From the NCBI GenBank assembly GCA_029204225.1, contig CM055105.1, positions 49,473,720 through 49,537,719 on the forward strand: 64,000 nt of DNA, in the 5' to 3' direction. The stretch is from Diphasiastrum complanatum (Eukaryota; Streptophyta; Lycopodiopsida; Lycopodiales; Lycopodiaceae). The notes under the pieces were generated by a model. The model did not search any database, was not told the DNA's origin, and was given only the letters and a program-made list of their open reading frames with translations. Shown here piece by piece: positions 43,935 through 57,339 of the stretch (position 1 is its first letter; every line of letters begins with the position of its first letter). Position numbers and translations under genes: made by a program.

Positions 43935-44788
43935 TCAGTTAAAACATTTCGCTAAGTTTTGGATTTTCTCTCCTTGTAGCTCTTGATGTGTGAACCAAAT
44001 GCCATTCCACCTTAAGATCACCTATTCTAGGAACATTGAGTAATGTGTCGCTCATATGATTCTTAATTATCTCTGGATATTCTGTTTTACTAAAAATCCA
44101 AAATAGAATTTCATGATCTTCTTAAAAACCTGTTTGAAACTTGTTTCTTGTCTTTCGTTCTTTGGTGAGCTGGTAAGGTGGATCCTTTCAAATTTTTTCT
44201 CGACAGTGGAGCATATTTTGTGGGAAGATCAATATGGAGATGATATTTAGACATCTTAACAATCGATAGATTGATCTAGTAGAAAACCAACTTGTTATAT
44301 ATCTTGTAAGCTATTAAAACTCGTTTTCATTATAAAACAAAATTAATTGGAAAAGTTTGAAATGACCTTGGCGCTCTTTTTGATCCATCACACTCCAAGT
44401 TTCTTGCTTTATATGCAAAATCAAAGCTTTGCAGTTATGAGCAAAATAAGCAAAATATTTTTTCAATAGATGTGTGTTGAAATTGCAAATTTTTGAATTG
44501 CAAAAGTTTGAAATAACCTTGCCGCTCCATTTGATCCAACACACTCCGTATTTTCTGAATTTCAAGATTCACGTTGGCACTCATTGTGATCCAAAATATT
44601 CAAAGTTTCTTGCCATGATTTTCAGATCGATAAGACTGTTTTTCTTTGATGTGAACGCTTTGAGTAGATGGAAAGAAAACTTTGATGTGCAATACGATTT
44701 GCATTTACATGAGAAGTTATGTTAGTTAATGGTAGAAAATAGAATCTTGAAGTATGGACCCCACGCATTGCGGCTATCCAGCTTCTAA
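43935..44788. repeat. Family A downstream repeat, right-arm copy
   Basis: Inverted counterpart of 3100-3949, with the degenerate 50-base motif. No gene is visible. Confidence 0.6.
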
Positions 44789-46290
44789 TTAACTACATAC
44801 GTTACTAGTGAGGTCAAGCTCCATATCATCTGAGTCTGTTTCATCTGATGAAGCATGACGCTTCGCTCGTATCTTGGTCCTTTGCCTGGATTGTTGTGTT
44901 GGTGGTGGTTGGACCAGTGTGATGGTGTCTTCATGTTGAGCAAAAGACTCTTCAGCAGAATGATCCTTCGTTTGTGACATAGAGGACATGGGTGTCTTTC
45001 TTGATGTAAGCTTCACTAGGCCGACCGTTTGGTGCTTTGCAGCTGGCCCTTTTGGAGAGAAGGAACTCTTTCTCTTTTGAGAAGCCACTTGCGTGGAATT
45101 TGTTGCAATAGACCTGGAAGTAGAGTTGGTATTCTTGGCTGGTTCTGAGGGAGTCTCCCAAGCTTTTATCTGCTAGTGTCAAGTGGTCTCGAACTCGAGG
45201 TCAGTGGCTCAACTGCTATAGTGACATCTATCAGAGAATAGCCCAATAACTGGAGGTTTGCTTGTTCTTGATATAGTCATGGAGGCAGTTGGAAGCAAAC
45301 TGGGCCCAGTCATAAAGGTCTGATCGTGTAGTCTAGAGTCAACCATCATGTGGAATAGTTTCATGGGGATACGCATGATCTTGGACCTATAGCGCTGTGT
45401 ATATTTCGTTAGATAGGTGCATGGAGCAGCTAAGGGCTTATCATCTATGACCTCGATACGGTAACCATCTTTTTTTTTCCATTTGTCCATTGAGGGGTCT
45501 ATGTATTTGAAGTATGATGTGGATTCAATCTTTTTGAGGGTCCTGTTGACTGTGTTTGGTCCCCTAGGGAAGCCAAATGTATTGAGGTCAGCTCCAGAAA
45601 TAGGGATAATATAAACAAAATTTTGGTTAGGAGGTAACATGAACTGGAAAATCTGTCGGTGTGGTTATAAGAAATATGCAATAGAAATGGGCTCTGATAG
45701 CCACTGAAAAGAGGAAGTTGGAACTCTATGTGGCTCAGGAACTAGTGTGCCTCCTGGTACCAAGTGTTTATCTCAGAGATATCGAGGCTTTCCATGGTGA
45801 TGTCAATTATGTCTTGGGTTGGGTCATCAGAACTGGAAGATGTTGTGGCAGACATGTTTTGGACTCGGTTGATGACTTTGTTGAAGGTTCGGCTCTGGTA
45901 ACAGACAAGTGGAGTCTCAGCTCGATGACTGTGGAGGGCTTCGGATCGGTCGACTTTTTATGGACTCGGCTCAGTCAACTTTGTATGTAGAGTATGGACG
46001 CTCAGCTCGTTCCACAGCGAATGTAGAGTATGTATGCTCAGCTTGGTCCACGGTGATTGTAGACTATGGGGGCGCGGCTCTATGAGCAGTGTATGTAGAG
46101 TATTGCTCGACAGTGTATGGAGAATAGAAATTTGTGGAAAAATTTGGAGCAATGTCGCTCTGATAGGATGTGGAAATGATGATGTTTCTTCGTGATAACG
46201 TACTAGTAGAGAGATTTCAAACCAAATCGGTGTTGAATGTGTGGTTTTGACAGGCTCCAGTAGCACTACCCCTCAACATTCTCGTGCTAG
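44789..46290 (-). pseudogene. Gene-like repeat family A, copy 6 (longest core frame)
   Basis: Minus-strand core frame 45640-45209 stays open for 143 codons from MLPPNQNFVYII, longer than in other copies, before frameshifting. The tail frame 45088-44789 reads KRKSSFSPKG..., ATTLVQPPPTQQ-like, then basic SRQRTKIRAKR and SSDETDSDDMELD, suggesting a nuclear or nucleic-acid-binding C-terminus; this is inference from composition. No catalytic motif is seen. Confidence 0.6.
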
Positions 46291-47862
46291 ATGTGACGAT
46301 TTTTGTGTAATGTAGCAAGTCTCGGCAGCTTAGGGTTTTTGAAAATGGATGCTGATGGCACTCTGGATCCATGGTGGATGTATGTAGATGGTGTCCAAGG
46401 ATGCGAAGGAGTAATCAAGCACGGTCGTAGCGAATGATAGATCACCACTAAAAGATGGAAAATCGATCCTTTGAAGCTATAGCTTTTCAAAGCTTCTGAA
46501 TTCCATTTCCATGCTTGAAGAAGATCTTCTCCCATCAGAGTTTGTTTTCATTTCCTAAAAAGCATGCATGGCAACATGACAGTAAAGCGTGATATTTTGA
46601 AGTTTTGTAATGTTCTGCAACATTTGCTCACATACATAGCTACACCAAATGAGAAAATTAAGGACCTAGATTCTTAAAGAGTTTTATGAGGTTTAAGTTA
46701 TAGTTTTTCTACAAATCAACTTCCTCTGAAAGTTTCTTTTTGGTGGAAATGATGCTATTTTTACTAAGCGTAGGCTAATTTATAATGGCAAAGATCGAGT
46801 TCACAGCTCACCATGATTATGATCATTTGCAAATAGCCTATTATAAGCAAATTGTGCTGCACTTTCGTGTTATCTTAGCACATTTGAATGTAGCTTGTGA
46901 TATTATTGGTTCAATATTCTAGTAGCTTTTTTGCACCATTTAAGACAAGAGAAAGAGAGCACAATCAGATAATGATGCAATAGGTTCTAGAAAAATGTAA
47001 ATTTGTTGTTCCGGTATCTCCAAATTCTAGGAATTTGGGCATGAACACAATCCGGCTCGAATCATGCACAGAAAAATTGATGAGTGTTTGCCATCTTGTT
47101 TGCATGTATGTGATGATTTTTGTTGTTTAATTATATCGATGTCGATTGAAACTATGGTAGCTTCGTGGTTGTCATTCGTAATATTAAAAGGTTTTTTTCA
47201 CCCTATCTTGGGGCAAGTTCACAAATAGCAAGGTAACAAATTGGGACTCGGCAAGAACTCACTCCAAATGACTTTTTGAGCTTCACTAACTTCTTCTCAT
47301 GAATTTATCATTGTGTCTAACTTGCCATATACCAGTTTTATAAGTATTTGCTTGATCCTATACTCTTAAATGCACCATAATGGTACCCCCGTTTGCATGT
47401 GCCATAGTCCTAGAGCTCTAAAATTAACAATGTATACACATGTATGGAAGTTTTCAAGACATACTGATGTTTTTGCATCCACTTGTCTTTAAGCTTAAAC
47501 ATGTTCTTTGTAGTTCCTGAAGAAGTCTTGAAAGTTTGAAGCTTGTGTATTAAGCCAAGTGTTCTTGTAGTTCATCGTAGATGCTTGGAGTTGATTATTG
47601 GCCACCTCCCAGGACATAGCCTTGAAAAAATTTGTCTAGGCCCCTTCATTTTTTAACGCTTGCTTCTTGTACAACCAAATTACCTTCCAATTTTTTCAAG
47701 CCTATTTGTGGTAAAGTGTCTCACATCCCTATGGAACATATGCACAAAAGTGAATCACTTTCTGCCACGTGATGATAGTGATACATTGTGCACTAGGGAA
47801 TCACATTGTTGATAAGTTGGATTCACATTTACATCATGAAGCAAATAGTCTTGTAAGTTTCG
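46291..47862. repeat. E2 and family A flank, right-arm copy
   Basis: Counterpart of 1-1600. Contains an empty copia element 2 target site (46666-46670) and the E2 repeat at about 47200-47640. No gene is visible. Confidence 0.65.
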
Positions 47863-49412
47863 TGTATTGAAATATTGTGTATTGAAATCCTTTTGATTAA
47901 TTTAATGTTTTTAAATTTGTTTGTATTAAAAATATAGATTTAGCAGTTTTTTAATGATTTAAATATTAGCAAAACTAAAATTGCAACGAATTGTCAAGTT
48001 TTTTATTATTTTAATTTTTTTTGGTGTTTATATAAGAAGTTTGTAGAAATAATTTCATTTGCAATCATTCAATGTTTAAATATAAGTAAAGATTTAAATA
48101 TTGACTAAAATTTTGTCATGATTTAAAAAATATTTTTCTTGATACAAGAATTGTAATTTGAAACACTTTTAAAATTTTTAAAAAAACATTGAAAACTTTT
48201 GTTTTAATAAGCAGAAAGGTTTTTTTTAGTTATTTTAATGGTTGTGTCCAATGATTTTATTTTGAATAGTATTATTATTTCATATAAGCTAATTTGCAAT
48301 TATTAACAAAAATCTATTAACAAAATTTTAGTAGGTTGATTAATTTTCTTGTGAAATACAACATTTTTTTTAGCATTACAATATCTTTATTTGAAGCATT
48401 TCAAATACGGATATTTTTTTTATAAAATTAACAAAAAAAAGCGACAAAAAAAAATGGGTCTCCATGTCATTTCTTTTTTTTTTGGATCATCGTGTTTCAT
48501 GATAAACAATCTTATTAAATTCTTCCCTAGTGCATTCTTCCAAAATCAGATGAATGGCTTTTTTCTTTGGCTACACAAGCTCGTCAGAGATGTTGTCAAG
48601 TCACACCTACTTTTCTCTTTTTACGCCAGCACATGATTGATTTGCTGCAAACCCTTCTGCTAAACTCCTTGCCGACTTAGGAGATGCTGAAAACATTAGA
48701 GAGATTGAACGCCTCCTCAAAAGACCAAATTTTTTCGCTGTCCAAGATAAATTCTTCCAAAACTCAAATGAAAGGCCAGGTTCTTTCAACCTAAACAACC
48801 CTAGTTCGGTGGTTTCTGGACAAAATATGGGAAAAAGAAAGAAGTATACATGATGTAAAGGAAAGAAAGGACAAGGGAGTGGTGCAAAAGAAGACTTACC
48901 GGCTAAAAGACTAAACTTTTACAGGGATTAACTGGCTCGCAGGATGTTGAGGATCTGCATAGAAGAACTCTCACTAGGAATACGGTGGATCGACTACAGC
49001 TCAGCACGCATAAGGACAAGGCAAAGACATTTTTACAGTTACGCTACTGTAATAGAATGTTTGAGACCATTCATGTGAGACACTTTTACACTTGTATTTT
49101 ATTACAGATCTTTGGCCTTATATACACAAGTCCTTCCATGATATTGTGTTTGCTTGGTCATACTTACCTAACATCAAAAGTGAATGGTACTTTTTGTTTG
49201 ATGTTTTCTGCAATTTTGAAATTGAAAATCTATTGTTATGTTCTTGCTCTTTTCTGAAACATTTCAAAGATGTCATTTCAGAAATATTTGATTATGTTCT
49301 AACAACGAACTGCAATATAATTAGAAGTATGTAACTCAGAAAATCTTAGCTATTTAGGAAAAACGTCATTGAACTCTTGCTTTATATCTTGCATTAAAAG
49401 CTGTTCTTGATG
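47863..49412 (-). other. F unit, first of two tandem copies
   Basis: Bases 47863-48120 are AT-rich without feature. Then comes an inverted F unit with the exon-like frame at 48607-48798 and the TATA region near 49120. Hydrophobic plus-strand frames across 48985-49334 recur in every F copy and are treated as by-products. A second copy begins 1.62 kb further on. Confidence 0.45.
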
Positions 49413-49670
49413 CTAATTTTTGGTGTTAAAGCATGTTAACACATTCACATCACAATGCATACGAGATTTCAAAACAAGATGAAAAAGCTCATACTTAGAA
49501 TTATGTAGTTTTTCCATAACTTCCGCCGAGGAAACCATCGGTGATGGGAGTACATTAGTCTCCCCATAAATAGACACTATCTGGTCAAACTTATCTTTAA
49601 ATACAATAGTATGGTTTTTAAAATCTATTTTCAACGAATCTGATTTATCAAAAAACCAGTCATATCAAAA
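49413..49670 (-). pseudogene. Ty3/gypsy protease-RT linker relic
   Basis: Minus-strand copy of 12870-13127 including the DWFFDKSDS segment. It ends at about 49670 where a duplicated F fragment begins. Confidence 0.65.
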
Positions 49671-51031
49671 AACTCTTTATGTTCTTGCTCTTTTCTGAAA
49701 CATTTCAAAGATTTCATTTTGGAAAAATTCGATTATGTGCTTAAAACGGACTGTTTTCTTGATACAAGAATTGTAATTTAAAACACTTTTAAAATTTTTA
49801 AAAAAACATTGAAAACTTTTGTTTTAATAAGCAAAAAGGTTTTTTTTAGTTATTCTAATGGTTGTGTCCAATGATTTTATTTTGAATAGTATTATTATTT
49901 CATATAAGCTAATTTGCAATTATTAACAAAAATCTATTAACAAAATTTTAGTAGGTTGATTAATTTTCTTGCGAAATACAACATTTCTTTTAGCATTACA
50001 ATAACTTTATTTGAAGCATTTTAAATATGAATTTTTTTTTTATAAAATTAAAAAAAAAAAGTGACAAAAAAAAATGGGTCTCCATGTCATTTTTTTTTTT
50101 TTGGGTCATCGTGTTTAATGATGAACAATCTTAGTAAATTCTTCCCTAGTGCATTCTTCCAAAATTAGATGAATGGCTTTCTTCTTTGGCTACACAAGCT
50201 CGCCAGAGATGTTGTCAAGTCACACCTACTTTTCTCTTTTTACGCCAGCACATGATTGATTTGCTGCAAACCCTTCTGCTAAACTCCTTGCCAACTTAGG
50301 AGATGCTGAAAACATCAGAGAGATTGAATGCCTCCTCAAAAGACCAAATTTTTTCGCTGTCCAAGATAAATTCTTCCAAAACTGAAATGAAAGGCCTGGT
50401 TCTTTCAACCTAAACAACCCTAGTTCGGTGGTTTCTGGACAAAATATGGGAAAAATAAAGAAGTATACATGATATAAAGGAAAGAAAGGACAAGGGAGTG
50501 GTGCAAAAGAAGACTTACCGGCTAAAAGACTAAACTTTTACAGGGATTAACTGGCTCGCAGGATGTTGAGGATCTGCATAGAAGAACTCTCACTAGGAAT
50601 ACGGTGGATCGACTACAGCTCAGCACGCATAAGGACAAGGCAAAGATATTTTTACATTTATGCTACTGTAATAGAATGTTTGAGACCGTTCATGTATGAC
50701 ACTTTTACAGTCGTATTTTATTACAGATCTTTGGCCTTATATACACAAGTCCTTCCATGATATTGTGTTTGCTTGGTCATACTTACCTAACATCAAAAGT
50801 GAATGGTACTTTTTGTTTGATGTTTTCTGCAATTTTGAAATTGAAAATCTATCTTTATGTTCTTGCTCTTTTCTAAAACATTTCAAAGATTTCATTTCAG
50901 AAAAATTTGATTATGTGCTAACAACGGACTGCAATATAATTAGAAGTATGTACCTCGGAAAATCTTAGCTATTTAGGAAAAACATCATTAAACTCTTGTT
51001 TTAAATCTTGCATTAAAAGTTGTTCTTGATG
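49671..51031 (-). other. F unit, second tandem copy
   Basis: Direct repeat of 48120-49412 at an offset of about 1619 bases, with the exon-like frame at 50226-50417 and a C-less TATA region near 50740. It is the inverted partner of 33130-34197. Confidence 0.45.
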
Positions 51032-51255
51032 CTAATTTTTGGTGTTAAAGCATGTTAACACATTCACATCATCATTCACATCACAATGGATACGAGATTT
51101 CAAAACAAGATGAAAAAGCTCATACTTAGAATCATGTAGTTGTTCCATAACTTTCGTCGAGCAAACCATCGATGACGGGAGTACATTAGTCTCCCCATAA
51201 ATAGAGACTATCTGGTCAAACTTATCTTTAAATACCATAGTATGGTTTTTAAAAT
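51032..51255 (-). pseudogene. Ty3/gypsy linker relic, IR2 partner
   Basis: Minus-strand copy of 32900-33123 sharing the 9-base duplication. It joins family A at the same junction as at 32893. Confidence 0.65.
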
Positions 51256-51650
51256 CTATTTACAAGTGGATTCTCGGCTCGATCGACAGTGGAGGGCTTT
51301 GGATCGGTCGACTTTTGATGGACTCGGCTCAGTCAACTTTGTATGCAGAGTATCGACGCTCAACTTGGTCCACAATGAATGCATAGTATGGACGCTCGGC
51401 TCGGTCCACGGTGATTGCAGAGTATGGGGGCTCGGCTCTATGAGCAGTGTATGTAGAGTATTGCTCGGTAGTGTATGGAGACTAGAAATTTGTGGAAAAA
51501 TTTGGAGCAATGTCGCTCTGATAGGATGTGGAAATGATGATGTTTCTTCGCGATAACGTACTAGTAGAGAGCTTTCAACCCAAATCAGTGTTGAATGTGT
51601 CGTTTTGACAAGCTCCAGTAGCACTACCCCTCAACACTTGGCTCGTGCTA
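51256..51650 (-). pseudogene. Gene-like repeat family A, 5' fragment, IR2 partner
   Basis: Inverted partner of 32515-32893, open for 122 codons on the minus strand but consisting of the CTCTACAT-type repeat region only. Confidence 0.6.
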
Positions 51651-53150
51651 GATGTGACGATTTTTGTGTAATGTAGCAGATCTCGGCAGCTTAGGGTTTT
51701 TGAAAATGGATGATGATGGCGCTCTGGATCCATGGTGGATGTATGTAGATGGTGTCCAAGGATGCGAAGGAGTAATCAAGCATGGTTGTAGCAAATGATA
51801 GATCACCACTAAAAGATGGAAAATCAATCCTTTGAAGCTATGGCTTTTCGAAGCTTCTGAATTCCATTTCCATGCCTGAAGAAGGAAGTGCCAGCATCAA
51901 ATCTTCTCCCATCAGAGTTTGTTTGTATTTCCTAAAAAGCATGCATGGCAGTAAAGCATGATATTGTGACTTTTTGTAATGTTCTGCAACATTTGCTTAC
52001 ATACATAGCTACACCAAATGAGAAAATTAAAGACCTAGATTCTTAAAGAGTTTTATGAGGTTGAAATTCTAGTTTTTCTACAAATCAACTTCTTCTGAAA
52101 GTTTCTTTTTGGTGGAAAAGAAGCTATTTATACCAAATGTAGGCTAATTTGTAATGGCAAAGATTGAGTTTGCAGCTCACCATGATTATGATCATTTGCA
52201 AGTAGCCTATTATAAGCAATTTGTGCTGCACTTTCGTGTTATCTTAGCACATTTGAATGTAGCTTGTGATATTATTGGTTCGATATTCTAGTAGCTTTTT
52301 TGCACCATTTAAGGTAAGAGAAAGAGAGCACAATCTTTAACACTTGCTTCTTGTACAACCAAATTACCTTCCAATTTTTTGAAGCCTATTTGCGGTGCAC
52401 TACCCCTCAGCACTTGGCTCGTGCTAGATGTGACGATTTTTGTGTATTGTAGCAGATCTCGGCAGCTTAGGGTTTTTGAAAATGGATGATGATGGCACTC
52501 TGGATCCATGGTGGATGTATGTAGATGGTGTCCAAGGATGCGAAGGAGTAATCAAGCATGGTCGTAGCAAATAATAGATCACCACTAAATCAATCAATCA
52601 AAAGGAAGGTAGATCCCTATCTTTACCTTCCAATTTTTTCAAGCCTATGGTAGGTAAAGTATCTCACATCTCTATGGAACATATGCACAAAAGTGAATCA
52701 CTTTCTGCCACGTGATGATAGTGATACATTGTGCACTAGGTAATCACATTGTTGATAGGTTGGATTCACATTTACATCATGAAGCAAATAGTCTTGTAAG
52801 TTTCGTGTTCAAATGGATCAGAAGCTCGCTCTAATTGATGTTGAGATTAATATATCATGCTATCTCTAGCCTGATAGCCACACACTAGATGTTTGGATCC
52901 AGAAAATATTCACACAAAGGGACATAGGTCTACCATGTAGGTCTGCCACGTAGTTTTCAATCATTCAAAAGGAAGGTAGATCCTTATCTTTGGTACTATC
53001 ATAGTTAGTTCTTAGACTTATTGAGATCTTAGAAATTAAATTTTAGGGTCAGCCCAAAGTTTTTGACAAGTGCTCATCAAGTGAATGCAATTCTAGTCAA
53101 GATTGTGTTCAATTTTGCTCGATTTGTGAGATATTTGGATTGATTATTGC
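51651..53150. repeat. IR2 right-arm spacer with empty copia site
   Basis: Counterpart of 25175-26127 plus 31994-32514. CTAGA at 52035-52039 is the unoccupied target of copia element 2. Bases 52393-52600 repeat part of 51620-51800. No gene is visible. Confidence 0.65.
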
Positions 53151-54345
53151 ATGATGATTCAACTTATCTCGTACAAAATACAAAAGGAGGTGGAAGGTTG
53201 CTCTCCATTGTATAAAATGAATGTGGCTCATGAGCTTCTTAAGGAGGTAGGTGCGTGCATCTTGGCTCAAGAATCATGGGAAACTCTTCAAAAGATATAT
53301 GAATCCAAGAATACTTCAAGGTTGATATCCTTGAAGAATCAAATCCATATGTGCTGAGAGTCAAGGACTTAAACAAAGAGCTTGCTTACATAGGAGATTC
53401 CATTAAGGAAAGTGAACTTGTTCAACCAATCTTGAATGGTTTAAGTATGGATTTCGCTAACTTGGTGCAAGGCTATGCAATCATGGGCAAGTTGCCTTCA
53501 CTTGAAGATCTCCAAGGATTCCTCATGGTCGAGGAGAGTAGGAGAACTCACATCAAGTCAAGGATGGACATGACAAGGCTCTTTTCATCAAGATCAAGAG
53601 AAAATACAAAGGCAAAGGCGTTGCATTCAAGAAGAACCAAGTCAAAGCTCGAGCAAGCCAAAGAAGGATAAGTCAAAGATCAAATGCTACTTTTTTGGCA
53701 AGACAGGGCACTATGCCTCGGAGTGCTTCAAGAAGAAACAAACTCAAAGTCAAGAAAACCTTGGTCAAGAGGAAGAGGATAGGTCTCATGAAGATTTCGT
53801 CATGATGTCAAGTTTCTCATCTTCAAGCATAAGAGGTGAGGACCCTTGGTGGATAGATAGTGGGGCTACCTCCCACATGACAAGTAAGAGGGAGTATTTT
53901 TCAACCTTATCTACCTAGGAAGGACCTATCACGTGAATTTGTATAGCAAATAATTATGCTTATAAGATAGAAGGAATAGGATCCATACCTTTTTGCTTGG
54001 GATCTTCAAGGAAGATCAAGATTGATGGAGTGCTTTACATTTTCAGTATCACTAAGAACTTGTTTAGTGTAGGGCAATTGCTTGACAATGGTTTGATTGT
54101 GGAGTTTACCACAAATACATGTAAGATCAACAAGGATGGCAAGATCATTGCTAAAGGGGTGATGATCTCCACACAACCCGGCCTCACTCTTCAAAAGGTG
54201 ATCGGTCATCTTCTTCAGGAAGAAATGCGCAGAAAGACAAACGGCCTGTCCATCAAAAACAAATCCATGGCCCTGTACACCAAGAAGAAAGACTATTCCA
54301 AGGTCAAGAATCAAGTGTAGTAGCAACAACAGAAGCGTCACACTC
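53151..54345 (+). pseudogene. Copia gag-protease relic, second family, copy 3
   Basis: Gag frames from 53151 (NVAHELLKEVGACILAQESW) and 53351 (LRVKDLNKELAYIG), a knuckle in which one Cys is replaced (YFFGKTGHYASEC), and protease WWIDSGATSHM near 53860. From about 54150 it continues into the second gag-like segment (QKVIGHLLQEEMRRK, KKKDYSKVKNQ, stop, Gln run), as at 18715. Several frameshifts. Confidence 0.75.
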
Positions 54346-54357
54346 AAGGTCAGAATA

Positions 54358-55470
54358 GTGGATCGCTGGTTCTGAGGGAGTCGCTTTTATCTGCTACTAT
54401 CAACTGGTCTCAAGCTCGAGGTCGGTGGCTCAACTGCTGCAAAGTGACATCTATCAGAAGATAGCCTAATAACGTGGATGTTTGCTTGTTCTTGATATAG
54501 TCATGGAGGCAGTTGGAAGCAAACTGGGCCCAGTCATAAAGGTTCTCATTGTGTAGTCTAGAATCAACCATCATGTGGAATAGTTTCATGGGGATACGCG
54601 TGATCTTGGACCTATAGCGCTGTGTATATTTTGCTAGATAGGCACATGGAGCAGCTAAGGGCTTATCATTTATGACCTCAATACGGTAACCATCTTTTTT
54701 TTCCATTTGTCCGCTGAGGGGTCTATGTATTTGAAGTATGCTATGGATTCAATTTGTTTGAGGGTCCCACTAATTGTGTTCGGCCCCCTAGGGAAGCCAA
54801 ATGTATTGAGGTCAGCTCCAGAAATAGGGATAATATAGACAAAATTTTGGTTAGGAGGTAACATGAACTGGAAAATCTGTCGGTGGGGTTATAAGCAATA
54901 TGCAATCGAAATGGGTTCTGATAGCCACTGATCAAAAGAGGAAGTTAGAACTCTATGTGGCTCAGGAACTAGTGTGCCTCCTCGTACCAAGTGTTCATCT
55001 CATAGATATCAAGGCTTTCCATGGTGATGTCAATTCTGTCTTGAGTTGGGTCATCAGAACTGGAAGATGTTGTGGCAGATAGGTTCTAGACTCGGCTGAT
55101 AACTTTGTTGAAGGTTCGGCTCTGGTAACAGACAAGTGGAGTCTCGGCTCGGTCGACTGTGGAGGGCTTCGAATCGGTCGTCTTCGGATGGACTCGGCTC
55201 AGTCAACTTTGTATGCAGAGTATGGACACTCAGCTCGGTCCATAGTGAATGCAAAGTATGGGGGCTCGGCTCTATGAGTAGTGTATGTAGAATATTGCTC
55301 GGCAGTGTATGGAGACTAGAAATTTGTGGAAAAATTTGGAGAAATGTCGTTCTGATAGGATGTGAAAACGATGATGTTTCGTCGTAGTAACGTACTAGTA
55401 GCGAGCTTTAAACCCAAATCGGTGTTGAATGTGGGATTTTGACAAGTTTCAGGAGCACTACCCCTCAGTA
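54358..55470 (-). pseudogene. Gene-like repeat family A, copy 7
   Basis: Minus strand. Core frame 54864-54670 and continuation 54706-54410 (PMKLFHMMVDSRLHNENLYDW). The tail with Ser and acidic residues is missing; the copia relic begins instead. The 5' repeat region is shortened. Confidence 0.55.
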
Positions 55471-57000
55471 TTTGGCTTGTGCTAGATGTGACGATTTTTG
55501 TGTAATGTAGCAGATCTTGGTAGCTTAGGGTTTTTGAAAATGGATGATAATGGCGCTCCGGATCCGTGGTGGATGTATGTAGATGGTGTCCAAGGATGCG
55601 AAGGAGTAATCAAGCACTGTCATATCAAATGATAGATCGCCACTAAAAGATGGAAAATCGATCCTTTGAAGTTATAGCTTTTCAAGGCTTCTGAATTTCA
55701 TTTCCATGCCTGAGGAAGGAAGTGCCAGCATCAAATCTTCTCCCATCAGAGTTTGTTTTCATTTCCTAAAAAGCATCCATGGCAGCATGGCAGTAAAGCG
55801 TGATATTGTGATTTTTTGTAATGTTTCCATGTATGTGATGATTTTTGTTGTTTAATTATATCTATGTTGATTGAAACTATGATAGCTTTGTGGTTGTCAT
55901 TCGTAATATTAAAAGGTTTTTTTCACCTTATCTTGGGGCAAGTTGACAAATAGCAAGGTAACAAATTGGGACTCGGCAAGAACTCACTCCAAATAACTTT
56001 TTGAGCTTCACTAACTTATTCTCATGAATTTATCATTGTGTCTAACTTGCCATATACTAGTTTTATAAGTATTTGCTTGATCCTTTACTCTTAAATGCAC
56101 CATAATGCTACTCCCTTACTGGCCATGACCTCTTCACCATAGCTCGGAACTGGGTCATGTTGGTGTCGTTGAAAAAGCTCTCGTCGAGGGCTTTCTAATG
56201 GCAACCTAATCGTCTCAATTTGAGTTGCTGTTCAAAAGTTACACTGTTTTTTTACTGAGTTGCATACTATACTACACATAAAATGGCTTATTTACGGGCT
56301 GCCCCGACGCAAAATTACAGTTCTTTTAAAAAGAAAAGAAAATCAATTTGAAGGAGCTACGTTACGTAGATTTCAAATTTGAGTGTTTTGATTGGACCAT
56401 GTGGAAGAAACTTTTGAGAAAAAAAATAAAAGGTATGTTTTTGAAAGGCCCCTTTTGTGCTCAAATTTTCTGTAATGGTTGATAAGTTGGATTCACATTT
56501 ACATCATGAAGCAAATAGTCTTGTAAGTTTTGTGTTCAAGTGGATCGGAAGCTCGCTCCAATGGATGTTGAGATTAATATATCATGCTATCTCTAGCCTA
56601 ACATCCACACACTAGATGTTTGGATCCTGAAAATATTCACACAAAGGGACATCACACATCAATATTAATCTGCTTTCACCTTTTATTTCGTCACATCTCT
56701 TTGTGCTTATGCGACATGAAAAGCTCCCTTCAAACAAACCTGTGAATGTGCCTTTCCTATTGCCTTAATTTCTCAGGCACTACCTTTGTCTTGGGCAACT
56801 AAAATGTGATACAATTGTGACCTTTTCTCATGCTTATCTTTCTCCTATTCTTGGACAAGTAGCATTTGATTGTTGTAAGGGGGGGGGGGGGGGGGTTGGT
56901 GTATAGTATAGATGGCTATGAGTGTGAAAGGGGCATGGATTATTCTTGACTTTGAAATGAATGGAGGGCGGGCTTATTCAAGTTACCTAGAGAATGGTCA
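55471..57000. repeat. IR2 right-arm spacer with E2 and G18 run
   Basis: Direct and inverted counterparts at 19766-20060 and 22924-24044. Contains E2 at 55830-56115 and a homopolymer of 18 G at 56879-56896. No gene is visible. Confidence 0.65.
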
Positions 57001-57097
57001 CAAGTTCTCCTTTAAGGATGGGATGCTCTATACATATGACTACAATGCCTCAACGTCTAACCCGAAATAGTACAAATAGAATGCAATGCATGGAATA

Positions 57098-57334
<237 letters not shown>

Positions 57335-57339
57335 TATCG

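Larger units (their letters stand above)
40910..47862 (-). repeat. Right arm of inverted repeat IR1
   Basis: Reverse-complement partner of 1-6922. The outer edge is at about 47862 (GTTTCGTG/TATTG). The inner edge coincides with the short duplication at the copia remnant's LTR. Confidence 0.9.

Noticed and set aside
49092-49334. Hydrophobic frames conserved in F units (also 13197, 33279, 50696)
   Set aside because: Conservation is explained by whole-unit duplication; they run antisense to the TATA/splice signals and change frame between copies.
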